Below are positions 1-12,400 of a DNA stretch of 64,000 bases, in pieces (the first letter of the stretch is position 1; every line of letters starts with the position of its first letter). Location of the stretch: positions 73,229-137,228 of the forward strand of contig VXAI01000247.1 of the NCBI GenBank assembly GCA_013399305.1, given 5' to 3'. The notes under the pieces are model-generated. The model was not told the DNA's origin and ran no database searches. It saw only the letters and a list, made by a program, of their open reading frames with translations. The translations under genes were made by a program, and so were the position numbers. This DNA is from Rostratula benghalensis (Eukaryota > Chordata > Aves > Charadriiformes > Rostratulidae).

Positions 1-287
1 GTCAAAGACATGGAAGCTTGCAAGTGACACTTCAACAAAAGCAGTGGTATCACCTTTCACACAACCTCTTTAACACAACTAGTATCTCAAAATTCAAACT
101 TAGTAATACTTTTCTCTCGATGATCTCCTCTGGTTCCACACTTGCTAACGATGTCTATGCCATTCTGTCCCAGATTACTTGTTTTCAGCATATTAGTGCA
201 TTGGTATTTCAAAGCCTCTTGAGTTGTTGAAGGAGAGAATGCTTAAGAGAACAACCAGTAAGGAGAGCTATGAAAACGGGCACTGAC
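1..287 (-). other. PITPNM3: PITPNM3 intron 11, right part
   Basis: Intronic by position, downstream of the exon 11 donor at 287. I see no conserved coding block or recognisable repeat in these bases. Confidence 0.85.
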
Positions 288-458
288 CTAACTGGTGAGA
301 TCTTCCATCTCCGAGTGGGTATCTCTGGTAGCGTGGGACAGTGAATGGAGGCAGGAGATGGAATCTTTTCTCCAGCAACGGTTCAAGTCTGCAGGCAGAG
401 GGGTCAGCAGAGTGAAAGAAGCTGTACACTTGGCTGCAGGCTGGGCGGACCTGGCTCA
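288..458 (-). CDS. PITPNM3: PITPNM3 coding exon 11 (DDHD region, second part)
   Basis: The acceptor is CTCATTCTCATCCAAG and the donor is TTA G|GTCAGT; 171 nt, phase 1 to phase 1. It encodes [40 protein letters not shown] and [17 protein letters not shown]. SFFHxADP(S)ACRLEPLL carries the His and Asp positions typical of DDHD. At the junction it reads GLD-VS-QVRPA where human has GLDGFQVRPA (from memory); only the AAG acceptor keeps the frame. Further exons lie off the left edge. Confidence 0.96.
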
Positions 459-3400
459 CTTGGATGAGAATGAGACAGAGAGTTTTCAGTATTGCTCCTG
501 CACAATTTTCAAGGAGTCTATATAAAACATGGCTAATATAGTCTTCTGCAAACTCCAGCCTAGTATATATCGAGCCACAAGAAATTTAACTTCACTGCAA
601 AGGAGTTTACAGAGACATCACAATCAGAGGTGCAGGCATGCAGCAGATGTGAAGACCAGAAGAGACAGAAGTAAGGAAGAAAAAAGGAATTTAAAAATCC
701 TGTAAATATACTGTTGAGTATTACAGCTATGATACTCAGCACTTCAAATATTTACTAGCAAAATGGTTTGATGGGCCTGTTACATCCAAAGGACTTAAGT
801 CTGGGTGACAGCAAAACAGGTAGGTTACAGGAAGCACTCCAGTTTCTGAAGTCATTTTATGGGAGCTAAGGTACAAAAATGAGTTTTATGATTCTTATGA
901 TTCTTTGCATTAAGCTTTGTGTGAGAGCATTTAAGTACAGCAGAAATTAATTGTTTGCAAAGAAAGCATAATTCTCTTGCAGAGCCCAGGTAGGGTGAGG
1001 TAAAGCATTAGACTGCATTATAATTAAAACCATATTTTGGCAAGTCTATACCTTTGACATATGTGTTTAGGGAAGTAGTACTTATAAACTACAGCAGCAA
1101 ACTGGGTATTATCCTACTAAACTAGAGCTTCCTTCCCTAGTGGGTAGCATATTGGTTTAATCTTTCTTTCTTACTTTAATAGTTTAATCTTTCTTTCTTA
1201 CTTTAATATTAACTGTCAGAGCCAAACATATAGGAAGTGCTTAATCTAATTAAACCAGTTGCCTAATTGCACCTTCTAATACTTCAGGCACAAGAACTTT
1301 TTCTGTGTATATCTGCCTTCTGCATACGCAGAGAAGGCAGACAAAGAAAGCCAGGAACACAAACAGAGGGTTATCAAAGTTGTCAGCATAGGGCAAATTA
1401 TGATATTGAGTGGCAACAAGAAAGCATGTGCTCTGAGTTATCAGCTTTTTTCATACCACTCCTCCAACCTGGCAAAGGAATATAGCACATTATGTTCCAA
1501 AAGAGATTACTTCCTACCACCCTGGCATTTAGCAGTATTAGTTCCCATCCAGAGCAAGTGCAAAACACCCAACCGTTACAGGCATTCTGAGGTAGAACAG
1601 TGCCACTTTGTGGATGTAACTAAATGCTCACGATAAATTCGGAATTAAAAAAACATGGACATTTATGTTCATAGTGTGGCAGGCCTCTTCCAAGGATCAT
1701 CAGCACACAGAGAGTAGAGGAACCTGGCAGAGACACACAAAGGATCAGTATTCCAGAAAAATAAGAGCTGAGGCTAGACAGGCTAGCAGGAGGACTGCAG
1801 AGGAGAGTGCTACAGGGTTAGCAGAACTGCCAAAGAAGAACTATGAGACCAACAGAATATTCAACGGAAGAAAATTAAAAGGCATTTGGCAAAGGAAATA
1901 GAACCCCAAACCCCCAGCAAAACCCCCATCGTCTTTACAGGGAAGTGTTGGGATTTCTTTACAAGATTAGCAAAGACAGAAAACCAAATTGGAGTGCAGT
2001 TTTCAAAGGCAGCCACCATCTACATAATTCTTGTTTATTTCCCTGACAGCTCTTTCAAAGAAGAAAAAAGCTTTAGTTTGTCGGAGCATATATATAAATT
2101 TCCATTCCCTTTAGCTGAGCTTTGGTTTTGGGTTTGTTTTTTATTTGAGTAAAAATGATTATTGCAAATATGAAGAATGAAATGCAAATTGCAAGTTTAA
2201 TTATGCTCTCTTGTAAGTCCATGGAACTTGCTAAAAAAATCTACCAGATTTTGAAAGACTCTGAAAGACACAGGTTTGGTAATTTTTTTTTTTTAATTAT
2301 GGCAAGTAAAATAATTTTCAGTTTATTTTACATTCCACTTTATTCCCACAAACACACGTGACTTTGAAAGCTCACTAAAATGCACTACTCAAAAGCCAAT
2401 AAATTGAGAGTCCACAATTGTCTCTTTGCAGTATTGTAACTGATTTTTCTCCCTCACCTGATATATGAAACAAATTAATGTATCATTTTCTGTGAAGATG
2501 CTGTGCTATCTAAACCTCATACAATGCAAAGAGGCAAAACAGAAACAAACATTGAATTTTGAAAAGTAAAGTAGCATCCTACACTAACTGAAAAACCAAC
2601 AAAATTCAGACGTATTTAGAAATAAAACAAAAAATCCTCTATGTGCCTGACAGATCACAGGCTGTTACCTGAGGAGGAAGAAATGGCCCACAACCAACAC
2701 ACCAGGAGGCCACAGTTACTCATGAAGACAGACGTGAACAAGATGCAATGCTGAACCAAGCACAGACGGTATTTCTGTTTCAAGGACTGATCCTTAGTGA
2801 GGTGCAAGCTTCATGTTGTATGACATGGAATATATGTCATACAACATAGCAGAAGACACACAACCATACATGGCTGAGAGCAGTGACACGCCCCATCATC
2901 TCAGTACCTACTACACTTAACACTCCCATCTTTTAGAGGAAGAAACTTACCTCACTCCCCAGTCTTTAACTAGGCTTCTTCATTTACCTCCTTTTACAGG
3001 AGCCTCTTTGCTTGCAATGGTCAGGTCATCAAGAAGCCAGTATTCCAGCCCCAGAAAGTACTCACCGTCCAGGCCAGACAAAACAGTGTTCCTCATGGCC
3101 AGCACCAGCCCCAGCGGTGATCCAAAGAGAAAAAAATCAGACACCTCAAATTCAAATCGGCCGAAGTTTACTTCTGGGAGACTGGAGTCCACAGGAGGAA
3201 AGTCTGCACCGTCTTTCAACACATTAGAGTGGATGCTGAGCAAAGAAAATGCACTGATTCAACAATAATGAAGAGGGCAGACACTTTACAACATATCAAT
3301 ATCCAGAAAACCCAAATGGTTTGAAAATAAAAGTCAAATAGTCAACAAAAGCAAAGTATGTTCAGGCAAAGCAAGAAAATGAAATGACCTTAAACTGCTA

Positions 3401-6400
3401 CTAAAAACACTGCCAGACTTGAAGTAAAGCACAGTACTAAGTATGCACTATACTCAATTGTAGCAAAACTAAAACTTCAACACACAGTAAGAATTATCCC
3501 TCTGCATCACTCCTAAAGAAATAAAGGAAGTAAGACAATGGATAGAGGAAAAAAAGCACCAAGTATTTAGGTAAGCAAAAAACCAAATAGCTCATAATAG
3601 GGAGAGACAAAAGGAATGCTCATGTTCCCATCAGATCTGTGTTTCAAAGGTTTCGTAGGATCCAGGAAAATAAATTCAATTAATTCTCCCTTCCCTAACC
3701 TCCTTCTCATTTAACCCAAGCTTTTATGCAGGGGTTTGTGTTGTTGTTGCTTTAAAGTTGATCTGAATTGCTCATAGACCAATGGGAGCACCTAAAACAA
3801 TTATGTCACTATAATCAGAATAATTGAAAGCCTGTAAGTGAAGTCAGAGAGATCTTTAGAAAGAAAAATGTAACAGAAATTTGGAATTAGAAAGCATTCA
3901 ATCCATCTTTATTTGTATAGGCTGCACTGAAGAAATGGAACTACCTGCATTCTGTTTTGCATATTCAAAACCCTGTAACTGAATAAAGATTGAATAAAAA
4001 ACTCTCCATGTGTGAGTAAGTTCATACTACATCTAAAATCTCTATGGTTTCCTCTGAGGGGCATACAGGGACTTTAAGCAAACCTCCAGAAACACACCAC
4101 AGTCACAATGGTTCTGTTGCTCCGGTGCTGACAGGCTCCGTTCCACGACAAGCCTTTTGCCTTCACTCCACCACCAAAGACTAGTTACCTGGTCAGGAAA
4201 GCATGATGCTGGGTGATAGTTTCACAGTCATAGGTGGACGAGTCACTTTGTTTCCTGGGCAACGGCTTCTCATCCTCCACGATCCCAGAGATGTCAATAT
4301 TGCTTCTGCTCAGGCGTTTGCTGCCACCCAGACTGGAGTCCTCTGCTACGAGGGGATTATCCTTCAGAGAAGGAACACAGCAAAAGGAGGATTTAGACAG
4401 TGACTAAAATACGACAGAGACAGTACGAAATGGCTGCATTTATACATTTGATCTCACTTTATCCAAGAAAAGGGTGGAAGGGGTTAGACTTTCTCTCTGC
4501 AGTAGAAGATAAGGAAAGAGATGAAGACTGAATTTCTGTGTAAGACAAAGCCTAAAAAGTGGAAGGTGAACAGAGAATTTTCCAGGAGGGAGGAGGAGGG
4601 GAGGAGCTTTAACCCTCATGACTTCATTATTCTTAGAAAACTATAAATATAAGGTAATCAGAAGGGGTCTTACCTGATTGCACAAAATGCTCATTACAAC
4701 ATTAATGGTCTTGCTCATCGTGTTCCATGGATGCGGGACCTAAATTTTTGAGAATGTGAATTTCTGCAGGATGCAAGAGGAGACCAGTGGTACCGTATCT
4801 TTGAGGCACCCATTAAAATAGGAAATATATTTATTTATTGTTCATTTCCTCCAGCACTTCTGCAGATTGCACCTGCATCCTCCCTGACCTATCCCTATTA
4901 CCCCCAGACTTTTACTCTTGCATCCATTTCAGCAGCCAATGCAAACACTGCTTTTCAAATCAAACCCCATTGGACTGAATCCCCTGTTTCCATGCGAGAT
5001 CTGGGTGCGTGAAGCACGAAAGATCTGGTTCTTCCTAACAACTGTGCAATCCAATTCCATGTAAATCTCCTTCTATTCAGAACAATAGAATAAGACAGTG
5101 TGAAAATGCCCGATATGTATTTTTACAAAACTTCAAAAACATCAACAAGGCACACTGGGAAAAGCGATACAATTAACCTCCTTCTAGTTGTATAATTATT
5201 GGGTTTCATCTATCTTCTACTAACTCTTACAATGCAGTAGTAGAATTCATGAGATGACATGATACAACTAGCATTAGCATCTAAAATAACTTGGCAGAAG
5301 ATTATTATAGGACCAGCATGTTCACAGGTATTTATTCCTGCGATAGTATAATGAAAAAACTTAATGTGTGTAGAAATCTCTTTGCCTGTGTCTCATGATT
5401 ATCTCAAACTGATTCAGCAAGACATTTATTTACAACTTAACCTTTGTGATGAGTTTTGATCTCTAGCTTGTTTCCAAGCAACAGTGACATGAAAATGCAA
5501 TATATTTATGATTTTAAATTGTAACTTGTATGCTACAAATATTATGCAACCTTTGCCTAAAACTCCCATTTGGTGTTTTTACTATGAATAAATTTATTAG
5601 AGTGCATAAGAATATTCAGGTTGGCACACAAAAAGTAGGTGAATTCACATATACATTGCTGAAAGGGGCTTTTTAGAGATTGACCGAAAGCCCATGAAAT
5701 GCACTGACATCAATTGGTTTAAATGCACTGTAGGTCAAGCTCTTAAACATCATGCCCATATGAATGAAAATCATAGCCATCTTGTCAAGACTCAGAGTTT
5801 CATCAAAACGCTAGTGACTCCCTTCCTTAAAATCACATGGCAGATATATCAGCATCTTGGTGCCCATTACTTTTTAAAAAGGAATTCTTGTCAACGCATG
5901 GAGAAAAAATTTCTGCCTATACTGTAGAAGTCACTACCTATAATGGATAATCCTGACTTGATTATTAAGTGTATATTGGAAAGTAAAATACAGAAAACAG
6001 ACTACAACACACAAACCAAAACCCACTCACCTAGGGTATCAGAACATACCATTCTAATTCCTTGTTTACATTGTCTCATTAAACTACCAGCCCCTCTGCC
6101 TCCTAAAGGACATTTCTAGTGCCTAAAACGAGAACGTAATGGTCACTGCACCACCAATCTAGCTCATTATTATAGACCACTTCAAAATAAGCAGAGTAAG
6201 AAGGAATAGCATAAATATACTTAATTTATTTTCATTGCCTATAACCAGAACATAAAATGCGATAGTTAAGAGTACCTCAGTCTCAGCCTTATTTCCAACT
6301 AGTTTAATTTCATTTCATTTCATGTCCCTGACATTTGTGAAACGGTAAAGTAAAAAACTCTCTTATATTTCTGCATTTCAGACTCTTCCAAGGAAGAAGG

Positions 6401-9400
6401 GAAAATCCACACAGTAAAAACAAGAACCCTCCTGAAACTGTTTCACAGGAGCAAGCTGAGAGCAATGGACAGAAAGACAAGATAAGAACGGAAAAGAATA
6501 CTTAGTTCTGAACACACAGAAGACGGGAGCAGAAATGGGGAAATATGGAGAGATGAATGGGAAGAGAAGCTGTGGGGTATCAGGGAAGAAAATACAGGCA
6601 AGTTGAAACTGTAAGAGCAAGGGGGTCAAGAGAGCCCACGCTCCCTAAAACCTGATCCCCACTCTCAATTCATCAGCAGCCCCTGCACAATCACCCCCAC
6701 TGCAGGACTCTGATTCAGCAGGACCATTTCTCTGTTTATTTGCCCTGTCCTCAGGGCTGGTGCTATCAAAGGCTGGCTACTGAGGATCTAGAGCCACGTT
6801 ATTAATGGAGAGTAATTCTCCTTCCTGGAAACATTTAGAGGATGTCTGTTTCCTCTCCCATCACACACAGCTCTCAACTGAACCAAGCAGACTGGTATTG
6901 CTGAGCCCATTTTTGAGGAGAGAGGCTAACTAAAGCGTCAAGAGATGAAACAATTCTGGTCAGGATCACAAAACCATCAAAGAATGGAGCATGGGCACCT
7001 CACTCAGTGTCAGCGCTAATACGCCACACTCCTTTCTCCACGTCTGCTTCAGTCTGAACTTCAATTTTAATTTCTTAAGTGTTGAACACGATAGTGAAGC
7101 TTACATGCTAGCATTACTTTAAAAAACTGTCATAAAATCTTTCCTGGATCTCTGTTAGAATTAATCCTCCCTTCTTTGCAGATGTAGTGTTCATATAGAC
7201 CCTGTTATGCCTATTCACAGATCGTCAGGTGACTTGCATTCCTCATGAGGAAGGAGGCATTTTTTCACCAGTCACTAGAACTTATTCACAAATAATGGTC
7301 TCAATGCTAGACCACCCCCAGGCAGTAGCATAAGGAATTCCAGACCCTATGTGAACAAATAAAAAGATTATTAAAAGAAAGAGAAAAGATTTTTAGCAAA
7401 ACAAGGAGCCTTCCAGAGATTACTGACAGAGGACTTTTTTGCATCTAGTTAGGGATACAACAAAGGGCACTCAGTAACCTTACTTTAAAGATTTACAGAT
7501 AGAGCCTTCACTAGGGTTTTCAGTATATCATAAAGCTGAAGCTGCAGACTTAATTTCCAGAGAGCAATTTTTTTGACATATGAGCAAAATCCCATGCTAC
7601 CGTGGCAATTTACCAAATCCTTAAATTTTCTCTGGTTTATATGGAGCTGATTTCCTCCAGGGAATGAATCTATAGGGTTTCAGCTGTGTGGATTTTTTTG
7701 TCTTCACCTGGATGCTGCTGATGCTTCCTCTCCTGCTACTGTTCCGACTCTCGTCAGCTGTATTGGAATTATAGCAGATGGCATCAAAGCCCAAAATTCC
7801 TCCAATGCAGTCACCAATGAGACACACCTGAGGAAATAAAAATATTTTCTGGGGAGATGTAGCAAGTGTTTTAAAAGGAAAAAAAAAAAAAAAAAGCATC
7901 ACAGTACTGCAGAACAGTTGCTCTCTTACTTTACACCTTTGTTCCTGCATTTTTTTTTTAATTATTTTTTTTAACACCTTGGTTCTTATTGCAGTTGAAA
8001 ATGTGTAGCCACTTTCTCCCACTTCCTTTTATCTTGTAATATTTGCCCCAAGCTAATTATACAGTCCCAGGGACTATTTTCACTAGCTGGGAGTTTGGCC
8101 AAATGGACTAGAATTCTTCCAGCTGCTTGCAGCCAGACTGCAGCTGAAGAAGCCTGGATCACCCAGAGATGTCACGCCACTTAACATTTCCTGCAGAATC
8201 ATACTGGGAAGAACATCTCAACAGATTACAAACAGATTGATACTCCCCTGTCAGGACAAGGGAATGAAATTTTTACATGAGGTATTAAGCAGAGAGATTC
8301 ACTCTTGCTTCAGATTTAATATAAACAGACAAGCTACCTTCAAAGTACAGACCTGGAATTAAAATGCAGAGAGTACTAAAACTGGGAGTTCAACAGTTGG
8401 GAGTACATTAGGATGTACCTTGTATGCCAGTTCCACTGAACTACTCCCCATCCCACAGGAGTCGATTCCTTCTCCCTGTCCCCCTGCCCGTGTCTGAGGA
8501 TCAACAAAAGCTGTGCTACTGTCTTCCTTGGTAACAACCCCCACAGTTCACAGGTTCCAGAAACACTTTCTCTCCAACCCTCAAACTGAAGCAAATATCT
8601 AGTCTTGTTCCCAACTCCAATTAGTTTAACAGAAAATACTACCTCTCCTTACAAAAGTGCACTTCCAATATAAATGGATGGAAGAGACCAAACCTGAAAG
8701 GAAATATACAAACAGGGTGGGGGGGGTCAGGCTATATGGTGTATATTTTCAAAGTGCAGGACTTATTCAGAGGTGGGGCTGAGATTCCCACCTAAGGACA
8801 AAAGCAAAGCAGTGTAGAGAGCACAGAGAAGTCACTGTCATTCTATCAATGCCAATAATTGTTGCTGGTGAAAATTCTGTGGAGCGTACAGAGGTATTGC
8901 AGAGTCTCCCATGTGAAATATTAAGATATATGTTTGTAAAACACACCAAGGAGACTTCTTTGTAGCTTTGTCAAATTAAAAAAACCCAACAACAACAATC
9001 CATAATATGGATTTTTCATACAGAGAATTGCTTTCACAAATATTTCTGCCACTGCAGTAATTCTTCTTTACATAACCTCACCTTTCATAATGTTCTATCA
9101 CAGGCTCATTTTATGCTTCAAGCATAAAAGCACTATGGATAGTAAAACTGGCCTAAAAACAAGCTTTGGTCTAAAAATACTGATAAGCCACAGCATAATC
9201 TCTTTACTGCTATGGAATATAACTTGTTTGTGTAGTAAGACACAAGCTTTCCTTCAACGATTACACTGTACTCTACATTAAATGGTTTGGCTTTTTACTT
9301 TTTCTGCTGGAGGTCACAATACTTTAAGGAAGCATATGTTTCCTGCTACATAGAAACCATCCCCCCAGCTCCCCCAAGTAATTTCAGTAACTCATACAAG

Positions 9401-12400
9401 GTAGCAGTACCCTATTTAGTCTATGTGAAGCAGGAAATACTGGGTTTTGTAGTCTAAAGAGGGAGAAGTAGGACCAGGACCAATAACTGTGACATGCCAG
9501 CCTGAAGTCTGCAGGTGATTTCACTTGACAGTGAGTGGGTCACACCAGGAAAGTTACAAGGGAAATCTGCAACAGTGCTGGCAATGGAGAATTGGCCTTC
9601 TAAGTTTCGTTACAGTCAGTTGTTTTACTACTATTGTGATGGAGGCATCACAAAAAGAAATGGCAAAAGTTAAACACTGGATTCGTTATGCTCTTAGTCA
9701 GAGATATTTCAGCTTTTCTTTCAGCTCTAGCAGGAGCTCAGTAACACAGACTGTCCTTTGACTTGCACTGGCATGCCTGTTCCCTGCTTGGCACATCACA
9801 CAGTACACAGCCCAGACTCCTACATATCACCATGGTTCAGAGCAATACCGAGTAAGAGCTTAAGGGTCAAAATACTTGTGGGAGACAGTACAGTATTTTT
9901 CTACCATCTGAGTGAGTCCAGATTAGATACTGCACAGGTTTACAGAAGTGTCTTTTCTCATGCTGGGCACTGAGAAGGCATTTTGCATAGGGAAGCCCAC
10001 GCAAACATTCGTTCATCATCTTTGCAGTATTGTCCCACACTCATAACTCAAAACCCTCAACACAACGGCTTGAAAAGAAACACCCTTGCTTGGAAGGAAT
10101 TTGATGTAAGAGAAAATAGTCCTACCTGTCCATTAAAACCAGCCCCATCTGTAGATTTGAGAAATTCATTGTAAACTTGATTGGCTCTACTAATCACCAT
10201 GGCAACTGCATCCTGGTACTGAGGGGATGAAACAGCCAGCAAGGGCAAGGCAGCCAGCGGGATGTGATCTTCGCTGCTGCTGAGACAGCTCTCATCGTAG
10301 CTATAGGGATTTAGGCTAGAGAAGGACACGTTATCATCAGGAAAAATGCAAGAGGCAGCACACAGCATTAGAGAATGAACAGTTACTTACTGACAGGAAT
10401 GGGCTGGGCTGTTGCAGCTCACAATGACAGAATACAGGAAAGATCATTTTATCACTGAATTCAACAGCTTAAAAAAATCATGGAGTTATTGCTTTATGTG
10501 AATGAGATCATGCTAGAATGCATTTCTGTAATTAAACATACTTGATGCAATTTTCCCATGTACAAGTAGGCATCATTTAGAACAGCAAAGAGATTATTTT
10601 GTTTCAGCTTTTTATTCCCCAGCAAAGAACACGATCAAATCATGACAATGGAACTAGAACACAAGTGTGACAGATGTATTCTTCAAAAGCATATAAAAAC
10701 ATTCTTCCCAGAGTCCCATCCTTTCAAAAAGATGAAACAAATCTGCAGACATTCTGAAATCATCTGTAACTGTTTCCATAGTAATATTTTGTAAAAAGGA
10801 GGTGACTCGATTGAAAACACAAGCCTAAATTTCATGTCAACTTTATTTTAGTTCAGATGTGCACCCTGCGAGTTTCTCAGTAAAGCTGCCAATCATCTCT
10901 TGACTGATTTTTATTGATGAGTGGGGAAAATAATTCACAGAGAGCCAAAGACATAAGGCACATCAATGCACGCCAGATTCTCTTACAGTAAGTTGACTGT
11001 CCTTTAGTGATTAAAGGAAATTCAGAAGTACTTTGGATGATTCAGCTCATCCAAAGTTCACCTAAGGCTAGGCAGGTGACTTCAACACTATTTTGTATTC
11101 ACTTTCTTTAGGAACTTGGTAGGTTATCACAATATTAAAAAGCAATTTGCCTGAAATGGAGTTAGTCTGTATTTTTGCTAAAACCTGCATCCTTGAGATT
11201 ATTACAAGAGTAATGGAAGAAGAACAGCAGATTTGCAAGGCTGATCTGTGTTCATCCTGATGGGACATTTCCACACTTGCCTCTTGCGGAAGCACTCCAA
11301 TGGTTTGGTATTTCTCATCCAAAGTAGCGTAACAGCTTCTACGTCCTGGAGCTCAGCCACTCTGCCAAACTGTGTCAATTTACCAATAACAAAGATTCAT
11401 TCTGCTGGCTGATTAGATCATCCCAATACACAGCAGACTTACAGTCATGAATACTAACACTCAAAAATGAAAAGCAAACCTTAAAACACTACATAAAAAG
11501 GCCTCATTTGCTATGATAATTGGTAGATAACACCTTGGACAGGGAAAGGGAGAAACACAGGAGAGAAAGAAGGGGGAAAAAAAAAAAAAAGATTGTTTCA
11601 AAATGCCAGCTTGAAAATACTAACTTTTGGCAAGAAAGAATGGACCAGATGATCCTTGAGGTCGCTTCCAAACCAGTACTCTGTGATTCACTTTACACAG
11701 CATGCATAAGCCGTGCTTTTCTGATTTATATGAGAGATGTAAGTGGTGGAAGCAGACTAGATTAAACAACCTGGAACTTTTACTAGATGGAGTGGTTTTG
11801 CCCTGAAAGATCCCTTTCCATTGAAGCACTATTTACAGCACAGGGAGGAGAACTGCATACGTGCATTCAGATGCAAAGTCCCAATGGAATCATCTGAGCC
11901 CAGGCCTCAGCACAGACACAGCATCATTCAAAACCTGTGCCAAGGTAAGAAGAGGGCTGTACCACCTTGGCACGCACGATGCCCGCACATTCCGAAAATC
12001 CAGGATCCATTCAAACCAAACAAGAAATCTTGTGCTGCTGCTTAGTCAGTCATCTGCCCCACCCTCAGTGAAACATTGCAGTAATTAAAAACACACTTCC
12101 TCCCCCACAGTTTGCTAAATGGAATGTTTACCGCAAGGTTATGTTCCACAACTGCATCCTGAAGTTCTGGCTGTGAAGTTGCTGGCGTGAAGCTGCAGAA
12201 ATGTGAGAGCAGGGCATCATCTCTCCTTTTGTACACCACAAGCAGCTCCACACAAGAACATACCAAGGCAATACCAATCCCATGTCCGTTCTGGGACTGA
12301 TTCTACAGGACATTCAAACATCCACCTTGGCTATTTCCAGTCTGGCTGAGTATCACACAGATTCCTTCCACTCCACCAGCTGTTCTTCCAGGTAGTACAG

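Larger units (their letters stand above)
459..3065 (-). other. PITPNM3: PITPNM3 intron 10
   Basis: A 2.6-kb intron. It holds a 27-bp exact tandem duplication (1155-1208) and a perfect 14-bp inverted repeat with a 7-nt loop (2813-2847). No other coding signal was recognised. Confidence 0.9.

Noticed and set aside
880..916. TTTTATGATTCTTATGATTC resembling a CR1 terminal octamer repeat
   Set aside because: No CR1 tail precedes it; the octamers alone are too simple to support a call.
7621..7707. In-frame continuation of PITPNM3 exon 8 through its donor
   Set aside because: The sequence after SSIQ does not match PITPNM3, and the GTGAAG donor with exon 9 restores the conserved protein.
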